Source of the DNA: Anoplolepis gracilipes
Lineage: Eukaryota > Arthropoda > Insecta > Hymenoptera > Formicidae
Assembly (NCBI RefSeq): GCF_047496725.1
Contig: NC_132980.1
Location: 5,812,072-5,876,071, forward strand
DNA: 64,000 nt
Reading direction: 5' to 3'
Part shown: in pieces, positions 26,492-37,589 of the stretch
How the letters are laid out: every line of letters begins with the position of its first letter
Numbering within the stretch: the first letter of the stretch is position 1
Program-made: the position numbers and the translations under genes
The notes under the pieces: model-generated
Seen by the model: only the letters and a program-made list of their open reading frames with translations
Databases searched by the model: none
Told to the model about the DNA's origin: nothing

Positions 26492-28537
26492 GAGTTAATT
26501 AAATATGTATATTTTATGACTATAAAAAATACCTGGACATCCTTATGTTCAGCTAACAGTAGTATAACAAAACATACAGCAATTGCTACTGTATCATGAC
26601 CCTGTAATGGAAAGAATTTACTTTATTTGCTTTTCTATAGTACATCGAGGATGTCTTATAAAAGAGTACCCCCAATTTTTGAAAAATAATATATTAAGAC
26701 GAAAGCTTTATATACTTTGCATCTTATACGAGAACTGCGTCTTATACGACTACTTCGTCTAATAATTATGAAAATAAATATAGAAATATTTAGACATATT
26801 CCTATGTACCGAATGCGAATTTTAAACCGTTTTTTCTCTTTCCTGTTTGTAATTTCCAGCATCTTTATTTATAATAAATAATTACTAATTAATAAAATAT
26901 TATATATTTTTATAAATAAAATAAAATTGATTAATTTATGGAATTATAATTAAGGCAAGTTATTTAAAATAATTTGATTTTACAATATTAATTGTTGTTC
27001 ACAATATACATGCATATTAAAACGTTTTAAAAAATATATCTGATTAAAAATATAATATAAGATGTCATTCTGTTCTAGAGGGAGATAATTTTTTATATTA
27101 ATTTATTATTCCGACACAAATTAAAACATATTAATATGTAAAATTTTGTGACAAATGTAAGTAATATTTTAAACATGCTTACTTCGAACATAAAGGTATC
27201 AATTTCTTCTCTAATGTCCGAATCATTCATTTTGTTATTGCGTGACGCCTCTATCAAAAAGTCCAACATAGCGAGTCGTTTTTTCTTACCTTAAATAGAA
27301 AAGAACTAATCGTGTTAATTAATATAAAAATATATATGATTATATATAGAGTGTAATTACCTTTATATACAGATTTCTCTGACTAATTTGAAGGTATTTT
27401 TTCCTCAGTGAAAATATTGAAAGAGATCAGATTTTTTGGAAAATTTTGATTTTTACTATTATGTATATTTAATTCTACATACATATTTAACTGAGCCTTA
27501 AATTAAAATTTTATTAAAGTAAACTCTACCTGAAATTAACTGAAGAATGTAATTATGTTAATCTTTTAACTCCACAAAGTTTAGTTTACGAAAAACCCTT
27601 CTTTTTCAATTGTTTATAATTCGATTTTGATCCCTCAACATTTTGCTGAAGAAAAATTGCCTCTAAATTGACCAAAAAATCCGTCTACATAAAGGATATC
27701 TCTATCTAATTATAATACACCCTGTATATATATATATACATACTCTTTATTATTTCGTTATCGTCTGTTTCTGATACCGTATCATTATCAAAGTCTTTCA
27801 AATATTGCCATTTAGTGAGTTCATGATATCGCTTTCTTTCTGCAATGATCTATAAGAAAAAGATAAAAATTGTTCGTTTATATTTTGTACTTAAATATTT
27901 TGTTATTTATATTTTTCTACTGCTACAAATGTGTAATCAGCATTAATAAACGTTATACATGTAAATTACGTTTGCTATTACATATTAGTTTTAAAAACAA
28001 AAAATTCTTATAATATTTAATAATATTTTCTACTCACTTTCTCAGTAAATTTATGCAATATTTTTAAACTCTTGGCTTGCTTTTTACCCATTGACGTTAG
28101 AGCAAATATTTTATTGGGATAAAACCACGGTCTCATTCCCCTATAATTATATGTAATTATATGTAACGTACGTGTTTAAATAAATAATTGCATTATTTTA
28201 AAAGATTAAAGTTTACTAATTTTACAAGTTGTGTATACTATATAATATAAGTATAGTTTTTATTCAATATTATAATTTTAATTTTTCTTTCTAATAGCTA
28301 AACAGTCATAGCTCTCAAATATTATACATATATTTATGATATATAAGATATGTAAAATTATTACACTTATTTAATTATATATTATGTAATTATTATATAT
28401 ATTTAGTTATTATAATACATATATTACCTATAAATTATTATTTTACCCATTTCATGAACTGCTTGACGATATGGTTGTTCAAATTCACCCATACTTTCCA
28501 AAGAAGTACCCATGGAGGTCTCTATAAATATATATAC

Positions 28538-28590
<53 letters not shown>

Positions 28591-29070
28591 TATATAACAA
28601 TTTACCGCATATTGCATTCAATGTATGCTGATTAATAAAAAATAACAAGTCCTTAACAATCGATCATTCAAAAATTTCGTCATACGATTACCTTCTTCAA
28701 TCAGAATATTAACAAACTGTTTCAATATATTAAAATGAAAAGTGGGTGTCAATATTTTTCGTCTTTCGTGCCATTTTTCCCCTATAACAGAAAAATTTTA
28801 ACATTTATGCGGCATTATATTTATATTTCTTTGTATTGTGCGTATTCAGATTTCACAAGAAATAATATCTAAGTTAGTAACTATGTAAATACAACTAAAA
28901 AATTATGTTTTTAAAAACTATATATTCTTTTAACAAAATTCGATATACGTAATTCGAACATACGTATAATAATATATTATATATTACATCAAATGCTACA
29001 TAAAATGTAACAATAGAAGTTGTGTTTTTCACTGTTTAGTATTTATATAGTTTTTGTATATATTAAATAA

Positions 29071-29105
<35 letters not shown>

Positions 29106-30521
29106 TAATACAAAAACTATATCTTAAAAAAAATACAAATTTTATAGTTTTTACAGATTATAAGGAACATTATGTATATTGAAGCTGAAAATTTTGTTAA
29201 ATCTATTATAATACCTGAACTAGTGAGTAAACCAGTTCCCAACCAAGAATGCAAAAGACAATACATCATGCCTTTCTCAAGATGGTGTTTCGTGCTGTTT
29301 AGTATTGTCTAAAATTATAGACAAAATTGAATAAATAATAAAATTGAAGAAATAAAATAGTATATAGAGTGAGGAAAAAGTATCGAAAGCCTGAAAAGTT
29401 TCGAAAAATATGAATTAAAAAAATGTTTCAAACAAGTTATATGGTTTCAAGGGCGCCATAAGATGATATCATTGGTTTGACTTTGTATAGTCATTTGAAG
29501 GTCACGTGAAGGTCATGTTTAATTTCTTAAATGGAACGCTCTATTTTTCATTGCATATTCTTGTACCTTATCTCAAAAGCTTTTCAGAACACTATGACAA
29601 AATGTTTTTTTATTAAGAACTTTTCGAGTTATATAAGACTTGAAAGTTCCAGCACTTTAACATAAAATACAAAATATGTCGTAAAATATTCTTTTCTCGA
29701 TTATCTTACTTTAATACTTTTTTGCACATAATAATGAGACAAATCAATTGGTTAAAAAAATGAATTTGCAATAAGCAGTTACATAATTTTTGTAATAATA
29801 CAATTTTTTTCAAAAGTTAAGAATTTCTTAAGATATTTTAAAATTCGTCATAATCAGGGTTTCGTTACTTCTTTCTCACCCTGTATATGATGGATGTACA
29901 AATCTAAATATAAACTCATGTGTATCAGTTTTCATCGTAGAAAAAAAAACGTTAAATAACTATTGTAATAATAGTAATAAGATAAATTTATTTATTAACA
30001 TTTTTTCAACCTGTATATCATCTGGATGGCGAATGCAAACATATGCAGTTGTATAAACCCACATTCTATAAATTGGATAATATTTGTTACACATTGTATC
30101 CTGGACCTTGCATAATTCTTCTAAAATATCAAAAACATCTAATTTAAAAACATAAATACAAAAATTTTCTTGATTTTCATTATTATGATATAAATTAGAA
30201 GACAATTTATAAAAAAATTTTTTTTACAGATATTAATAAAATTTAATTTTCAGTCTCATCACTACTATCTATTTCTTTCTTGCTCTAACAGCATTTCTTA
30301 TAAATAAATTAAAAGCGCATTAAACAAAGACTTATACAACATTTTTCTAGGTTGTACTTACCTGGTGACAAATTAGAAAGCGTGAGAATATTGCCAAAAA
30401 TTGGAACTGTCAGTATACCAGGTATACGATAAATAAGTTGTCCATATCTTCCATAATGAACAATGTAATAATAAGATAAGAACATAATAAAAATACATGA
30501 TAATAATAAGATAAAGATCAT
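24885..30521 (-). CDS. Cytochrome P450, CYP4 family (CYP4C-like), 12 exons, with an apparent frameshift in exon 4
   Basis: A membrane-bound haem monooxygenase of the ER, expected to oxidise fatty acids, hydrocarbons or xenobiotics with P450 reductase. Exons (minus strand): 30521-30362, 30120-30011, 29308-29215, 28781-28606, 28521-28428, 28140-28038, 27849-27744, 27289-27183, 26601-26533, 26353-26185, 25315-25136, 25051-24885. All introns are GT-AG and phases join, for about 511 residues. Seen: N-terminal anchor [18 protein letters not shown], proline hinge [13 protein letters not shown], helix C motif [25 protein letters not shown]-helix EGHDTVA, ExxR in [13 protein letters not shown], and the haem loop [10 protein letters not shown] with the cysteine near residue 455. 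Oddity: in exon 4 the frame reading [12 protein letters not shown] must shift by one base near 28660-28668 to continue as [19 protein letters not shown]. Either one nucleotide is missing from the assembly or the gene is a young pseudogene. Everything else looks intact. Confidence 0.9.
25340..25400. repeat. TA microsatellites in P450 introns
   Basis: A long (TA)n run lies in the intron between exons 10 and 11. Similar runs occur at 25660-25720, 25738-25762, 26420-26495, 28535-28587 and 29075-29102, all within introns of this gene. Confidence 0.9.
27347..27726. mobile_element. Mariner-like MITE in P450 intron 7
   Basis: It begins atagagtgtaattac and ends gtaattataatacaccctgtat on a TA-rich background. 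The inverted ends are agagtgtaatta and taattataatacaccct. About 380 bp and non-coding. It aligns with 61845-62204 across internal words such as ttaatctttttaactcca and ccaaaaaa. TA target duplication and ends of this type are typical of Tc1/mariner derivatives. Confidence 0.65.
29365..29884. mobile_element. Mariner-like MITE in P450 intron 2
   Basis: The left end agagtgaggaaaaagtatcg is an imperfect inverted copy of the right end gtttcgttacttctttctcaccctgt over about 30 bp, both beside TA. It is about 520 bp and non-coding. Confidence 0.7.
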
Positions 30522-31415
30522 TATTTTTTTATTAAGAAATTACAAATTCTTTCCAATTTTTGATTCCTTCTTTTTTTTATTTTTCAATAGAAACACGAAT
30601 TACGTAATATAATATTTACTGTAACGAGAAATAAACTATTGCTTTAGAGGTATAGTAATAATAAAAGAAACCACAATAAATTTTATTTAGTAGAATACTA
30701 TTGACACATGTATCGGTCAGTGGTTTAATGCATACTGATTAAAGTATTCCTACACTAGACAAAATAGCAGCCAGTTAGTTCGTTTAGTCCAGCACAGAGA
30801 AAACAAATCGTTTATTTACTGTTTACGTGGATTATGTTTTTTTATGTGCTATTGGACTTATCAAACAATTTTTATTTTATTTATAACCTCACTGCCACTA
30901 AAAATATTTTTTTATTTCCATAATATGCAAGTGATATAAGAATTTTAGACTTATATTTATCTTAATTAAAATGCATATCATCTTATACAGCAAAATTCTA
31001 AAAGATAAGAAACATAAAAAGGTAAAGGTTAAAGTTTATAAATTATCACAAATTTAGCAATCATATAGATTAAAATATTACATATGTATAATGTCGTAAA
31101 GTTTATTGCAATCAATAATTGTTCAATATTGTTAGGTAATTACGACGAGATGATAAGCTATTATATTATTATAATTATATTTATAAAAAATATAATTATA
31201 TTACATTATATATTATATTATTTTAGCTATACGCCTAATCTGTTTTCATTTTAATACATGTATAGATAACAATAGATATATGTATTATTATATAGAAATT
31301 ATGTATGTATTTTATGTACAAATATATAAAAAATATATAAATAATACATAAATATCATATATTATATATAAATTTATGTATTGAATATATATATATATAT
31401 ATATATACAGAGTTA

Positions 31416-31454
<39 letters not shown>

Positions 31455-31510
31455 ACATAAATTTATATATAATATATGATATTTATGTATTATATATATA
31501 TATATATATA
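30522..31510. other. P450 upstream DNA and AT-rich palindrome
   Basis: About 30,650-30,840 is the likely P450 promoter (on the minus strand) but shows no diagnostic box. From 31,345 to 31,490 there is a near-perfect inverted repeat (acataaatatcatatatt and its complement) around TA runs and the word cagagttaag, which repeats the start of the adjacent hAT-like element. Confidence 0.4.
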
Positions 31511-32537
31511 CAGAGTTAAGAAAGTTACTTTATAAAAGTAACTCGTTACCGTTATCGTTCTTTTTTCCAAAAAGTAACTCGTTACTGTTACTCAAAAAGT
31601 AACGAATCGTTACAATTTCCGTTACTTTTTTTTATACAATATAAACTTTACATAAAAATTTTTTTAATACGAGATCAAATTTTTACACTTAACACTAAAA
31701 ATTTTTAAACATTATTTTACATTAAAGTAATCAAAATGATATAATTTTTTGATAGTGATATCGCTATTGATATAAAGTGTGTAATAATTTTGATAATAAT
31801 AATAATATTTTAAATAAGAGAAACTTTTGGGAAAAAAAGTGTAAACAAGGTTTCTTAAACACATTTAGATTCTGTAAATGTAAAGAAAATAATTTTCTTA
31901 TTGTTAATTTACATCATATTTACTACAATAGATTTGTAAATATGATTAAAATCGTTTTCTTCGCGTCTCTTCAATTTTTTTTATTTTAAAATTTTAACAC
32001 GAGACGATAATTTTCATAACATCGAATTCTTGACTAATCATTAAATTATCTGTTTACTTAAATATTTTTTCACAAAGTAGAAAGATACTAGAAAGAGATG
32101 CCAGCAGTTTCTATGTGATACTGCGTTTTAATACTCTTATTAATCTTTAAGTTTGTACTATTATCAATCTTTAAATTTCATTTATATGTACACACGTATC
32201 TATAGTATATGTTACATGTACCATATAAAATGCGCGTATATGCATGAAACGAAAAATATCTATGTTTCTTTATTCGAAAATTATATTCGAAAAAAGTATA
32301 GTATATTCAAATATATTTGAAAAAATCCCACACTGCACAGGAAGGTCAAAAGACATCTTAAAGATATTTAAAAAACAATAAGACGTCTTTAACTTGTCTT
32401 TTAAGCATTTTTATAGATATGTGCTGTCTGCAAAGTAATGACAAAAGTAACTGTTAATTTCGTTACTCGTTATCAAAGAATGTAACAAAGTTACTTTTTC
32501 CGTTACAAAAAAAATTTGTAACGCGTTCTTCCCAATC

Positions 32538-32540
<3 letters not shown>
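31511..32540. mobile_element. hAT-like non-autonomous element
   Basis: The left end is CAGAGTTAAGAAAGTTACTT and the right end reads, as reverse complement, CAGGATTGGGAAGAACGCG. Both then run into many copies of AAGTAACnnGTTAC-type words (31530-31625 and 32430-32525). Termini of the CAGRGTTGGGAA type with AGTAAC subterminal repeats are common in animal hAT elements. It is about 1.03 kb. The only open frame (31777-31989) is short and unconvincing. The target duplication cannot be read because both flanks are TA runs. Confidence 0.6.
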
Positions 32541-32573
<33 letters not shown>

Positions 32574-32629
32574 GTATATGTTAATTAATAAAATATTTTT
32601 TTAGAAAAATTATTGAAATTGTTATACGC

Positions 32630-33560
32630 GTATATAAAGAATATTATTCTCGCAAAAAGGAAAGAGAGAGAGAGAAAGAGAGAGAGAAAAAGAGAGAAAT
32701 AATATGTAATTTTATTGTTCACATACATACACGCTTTAAAGCGCGTTAAATATATCGAATAATAATATCATTTTAGTTAAGAAATTTTACATATTTTAAA
32801 TTACTTGATAATTAAATATTTTAAAAAAAGCAAAGTCAAATTTTATCACATAGTATAATGCGTTATTTGTTACTATTTTGGCACGAAGAGAGAGCATTCT
32901 ATTTCACGTGACTGCGTTCCGTAGTAAGAGAGGGGAAAACGCCGCGTACGTGACAGCCGTGACAGTCGCGAGCCATTCATCTGATTATGACAGTTTGCAC
33001 GTGCGTCTCGCGTTCGCGTTCGGTCACCTCGAGAGTCGAGGTCGGGCGCGCCGTAAACATTTCTCGCGACGATAATATGTATGTATGATAATAATATGCG
33101 ATAAATCTTAACGAATTAAAATACGTCTAAGATTCCGAAATACGTAAATAAAATAATATTCGCCCTTGGTGACATATAGCGCGTTATTGTTTACATTCGT
33201 CCCGTAATCGCGATTGCGGTCGTGTTTCCGTTTATCTATTATCTTGATTTCGATCACGAAATTGTGTCGAGGATCGTATTTGATGCCAACTGTGTAGGAT
33301 TCTCTCAGCATTGCTTTCCAGTAAAAAATAATTGATTGAAGAAGATGTCGAATCGATGACGTTTATCAGTGTTTATTTGACGGTTTTTTTTTAATGGGAT
33401 TTTCGATCGTTCCGAAATTTGGGAATGTCGTCAAACTATATCGCGCGTTTTTACTTTTATACGATTTAAAATATTGCACAATTTTACTTTTGTGCAATTT
33501 AAACAAATTTAAAAAAATATATCACGCGTATAAAACAATAATTTCTGACAATCCTGACAT
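32630..33560 (+). repeat. CpG-rich promoter-like repeat, copy A
   Basis: Order of landmarks: GA tract, gctttaaagcgcgttaaat, a CpG-rich core (cgtgacagccgtgaca, cggtcacctcgag, gcgcgccgtaaac), tggtgacatatagcgcgtta, gatttcgatcacgaaat, tgctttccagtaaaaaataa, then gggattttcgatcgttccga. The same order appears in copies B, C and D. A 65-codon frame in the core (32878-33075) is not conserved in the other copies and is not taken as coding. Confidence 0.8.
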
Positions 33561-33934
33561 CTGAAAGAAACAGGCCAGATAAAAAATTTCTTATATATAG
33601 TTATGCAGAATTGAATATTATATATCTACATATATATCTAATTGAATATTATATATTTATATATCTGTTTATTATTGTACGCATTGAATATATGAGTACA
33701 ATAAGTATTATTAATTATTTTTTGGACGACTTGGTACTGTCTGGGAGATTGTATAAAATATTATTATATATAATAAAATAACATATTTATTAAAATAAAA
33801 ACAGATTAAGCGTCGCTAAAATAATATAATATATAATGTAATATAATTTATTAATATATTATATAATGTAATATATTAAAATAAACTCATAATATTTTCA
33901 TGTACTTTTCAAATCTACCAATTCTATTAGAGAG

Positions 33935-34080
33935 AAACCTAAGAGACGCCACGAGCCCGTTTTTCTTGAGATGCTTTTTCTCCCGAGGCAGTGGCGCAAC
34001 TGGATCCATTTTATAGCCGGCGGAACTACATGGCTGAGTCCACTTTTCGATGCCACAGTAAAACGACCGATTGGTTTGCG
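33935..34080 (-). promoter_or_regulatory. Small GC-rich module also found in front of GNPTAB
   Basis: On the minus strand this stretch reads gccatgtagttc, then ggagaaaaagcatctc, and ends tctcttaggtttctctc. A related series (gctatgtagttc, ggagaaaaaaacgg, tctcttaggttttagaattg) lies at 56157-56280, directly upstream of the GNPTAB start. It may be a shared dispersed repeat or a promoter/5' UTR module. No gene is attached to this copy. Confidence 0.35.
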
Positions 34081-34814
34081 TCAGTGCTAGATTTATAATT
34101 GTAGATAGGAAAGATACACGGAAATCTTATAATATTATTAATAAATCTATATTTATTAATATATATTTCATTATATGCTATTTTATCTCACATCTTTTTT
34201 CATTTTAATACATATCATAAATAACAGTATAACTATATATACTGGTAGAGAAATTATTAAAATTATTTTAAATATATATATATGTAATATATAAATTTAC
34301 ATATTTATTATATATATAATTAATTTATTATATATATAAAATATTTTATTATATTATATTATATATATATATAACATTATATTATATATATAAAATAGAA
34401 ATCTTCTAAGATACAACTAATTGTACATATACACGTATATTTTGTATTAAAAAATATTTTAATAATAATTTTAAACGTATATATAATACGTGTAGATGTG
34501 TGTGTATATGTTATTATTGAAATACTTTTTACAAAATTATTGAACTTAATATGTATATACGCGTACATAAAGAATATTATTTGACACAATAAATCTCTAA
34601 GATACAAGATAAATTAATTTTATTATAAATTAATTGTACCTCATTGTTAGAAAACTTCTATTTTTTCAGAAATAATCGTTAACACCATAACATAACACCA
34701 TTGACATAATTTTTATTACATGTTTGTTCATTATAAATTAATAAATGTAACAAGAAAACAGAATCGTTTGTACACTATATAAAATTATTTTACAATTAGT
34801 TAAAATACATTTTA

Positions 34815-35700
34815 CGAATTATTTTGTAATCGCGTTACACGCTTTAAAGTGCGTTAAATGTATGAAATAATATCATTTTAGTTATAAAATTTTATATGCA
34901 TTTTAGAATTACTTGATATATGTATTTCAACGCGTCACACAGTATGGCAGAGGAAGAGAGAGAGAGAGAGAAAGAGAAAGAGAAAGAGAAAGAGCACACT
35001 GTCCTTGACGTCATACGTTGAGTAGTAAAAGAGGAGAGAGCCCGGCGTATGTAACCCGTGACAGCCGTGAGTCATTCATTCCGAGTCGGGCGGGCGTAGT
35101 GACAGTTCGCGCACGTGCTTTTACTCCGGCGCCGAAACGTGCGCCTGACGTTCGGTCACCTCGAGGTTGAGCGCGCCGTAAACGTTTCACGCAACTATAA
35201 TACATATATATATAATAATACTATTCGAGAATTCTTAACGTGTTAAAATACGTCTAAAAAGATTGTAAAATATAATGAAATAATAACATTTGATTTCGGT
35301 GACATAACGCGTTATTGTTTACATTTGTCTCGGCTTTGTATATCGTAATCGCGATCGCGGTCGTATTTTCACTCATGTAATTCTGATTTCGATCACGAAA
35401 CTGTTATCGGAGTTCGTATTTGACACCGACTAAATGGAATTTTCTCAGCGTTCTCTTGCTTTCCAGTAAAAAATAATTGATTGAAGAAGATGTCGAATCG
35501 ATGTCATTTATCGGCGTTTATTTGGTGTTTTTTCAATCATTATTTCTCTGGGCAACAACGTTTACACGTCTCAGTATCGCGGCTCAGGTGAATACCGGTT
35601 ATGTAGGTAGACGCAGGTTCGTGTATGAAGAGATACATGAACGCGCGATTAATATTGAGCTATCGCTCGAAAAATCGCTTCTGAATAATTAGAAAAACAT
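34815..35700 (+). repeat. CpG-rich promoter-like repeat, copy B
   Basis: Same landmark order as copy A (gctttaaagtgcgttaaat, GA tract, cttgacgtcat, gtgacagccgtgag, cggtcacctcgaggt, gcgcgccgtaaacgtttc, tcgatcacgaaac, tgctttccagtaaaaaataa), ending with a segment (acgtttacacgtctcagtat) that is also in copy D. The 71-codon frame 35477-35692 is not preserved in other copies. Confidence 0.8.
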
Positions 35701-35800
35701 ATTTCGCAATAAGCTATTGCCACAATCCGTGGGAAGAGCGATACCTTCTTTGCGAAATATGTTCTAATCATTCAGAAGCGAATTTTCGAACATTTTAAGA
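35670..35800. repeat. Short inverted repeat with cgcttctgaat arms
   Basis: tcgcttctgaataattagaa and ttctaatcattcagaagcga are inverted arms (35672-35691 and 35763-35782) that also pair through catatttcgca / tgcgaaatatg. The right arm sequence recurs at 41870-41910. Confidence 0.6.
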
Positions 35801-35879
35801 TACATTACTGCTCGTGAAGTACATTGCCAATATTTATGTAAAATATTTTATTAATAAAAACTGAACTTTCGAGGAGATT

Positions 35880-36064
35880 AGAAGACACATATTATTAATC
35901 GCGTACGAGTATGTCAATTGCATAATCGGCATTAATTAACAGTAATTAATAAAGTTTCTTTTCCCGAAATTAGTGTATCAAACATATTCCGTTGTTAAAA
36001 TTGTAACAAACCAAATAGGTGAATTAAACGTGTTAAACTAATAAATAATATTATAATAATTAAA

Positions 36065-36125
<61 letters not shown>

Positions 36126-36600
36126 TACTATAGAAGAATATAATACGTTGGATTATATGTTTCATATTTGAACAAAGAGATATGTTTGTACATATTTAGC
36201 ATTAACAATTATAAATTCTTGTATTATTAATAAAAAAAGTTGATGCGAGACGCTTTCTGAACAACTAATCGTGATTCGAAAAGAAAAGGAAAATTACTTA
36301 TCAAAATTAATTACCCGAGATCATTGTTGCAAGAGAGTCTTATATAAGTATATTTATAATATAATTTTATTTTATTTACTTACTGTAATTTTATACATCA
36401 GTTGACTCGTTTCATTCATCTATTTGTCGCTTTGATTATTTACAATTTTAATCACAGGACGTTTGATATATTAATTTCGGGAAATGGAACTTTATTAATT
36501 ACTGTTAATTAATGCCGATTATGCAATTGATATACTCGTAATTAATAATCGTGATTAATAATATGCGTCTTCTAATATCCTCGAAAGTTACAGAAAGTGT
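35880..36600. repeat. Inverted repeat with gccgattatgcaatt arms
   Basis: The left arm (35885-36000) and right arm (36455-36590) are inverted copies of the same sequence, for example aattgcataatcggcattaa / ttaatgccgattatgcaatt, around a TA microsatellite (36072-36120). Further copies lie at 41500-41960 and 47855-48200, so this is a dispersed repeat associated with the promoter-like units. Confidence 0.7.
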
Positions 36601-37589
36601 CTTGCATCAACTTTTTTATTAATAATACAAGAATTTGTAAGATTAAATATTATAAAATAAATTGTTTGTTTTTGAAAAAAGAAAGAGAGAGAGACAGAGA
36701 GCGAGAGAGAGAGAGAGAGAGAATATAATTCATCGTTGTGTTTAAACTTCCAGTTTGCATTTTACTTTTAGTTTCAAAATAATTTTAATGGATTAAGATT
36801 TTTGTGATTAAAATATGAAAGATGATACGATAAAATACGAAGAAGTTTTAATTAAATACGTAATTATAATTTGGACTACATATGTATGTATGTTTAATTA
36901 GAAAATGTATAAAAATCTTATAAAAATTCATAATTAATTCTCAAACATTATTCGAGTCGTGTAAATCACTTGTCAAATTATATTGTTAGTTTATTATGTA
37001 TAATTAGCAATTATTATTAAAATTCTGTTTATAAATTAAGTAATTAAGTTCAAAACTTATATTTTAATTGAATAAAATTAAATAAAATAAGCTATAATAA
37101 AAACATACATATCTAAATAAAACTTTCTTATAATAAACAAATATTAAAATATTAATAAATTATATTTAATAAATTAATTTTTAATGATTGAATAAAGTAA
37201 TAGAATATCTGGCCTTCTTTCTCGTTCTTTTTTTTTTCTTTCTTTGATAGGTAAAAACAAACATACGTAATATATATAAATGAATAATTAAATAGTTACG
37301 ATGAAAGAGAGAATATTTATTTAATATAATATGACAAATTTCTATAATTACATAGAGTTATACATATTTAATAAATGTAATAAGTATAGGCAGTAAAAAA
37401 AAATGTGTACATATTTTTCATTATTAATTTATATTTAATTATTATATGTCTATAAATATATGCAAGTATTTATAATATAAATTTCTATCATTTTTACAAA
37501 TAATTGTTCACATCATTGATATAATTTTCAACAAATATAATAAAGAAATCGTTATACAGTAAGTCATAAGTTTGGTTTCGTTAAAGTAT

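Noticed and set aside
28681..28692. GTAATC as the donor ending P450 exon 4
   Set aside because: Coding homology (GNRMTKFL, then [17 protein letters not shown]) runs through it without an intron. The real donor is at 28605, and the break is a frameshift.
32878..33075. 65-codon frame in the CpG core of copy A
   Set aside because: Not conserved in copies B, C or D.
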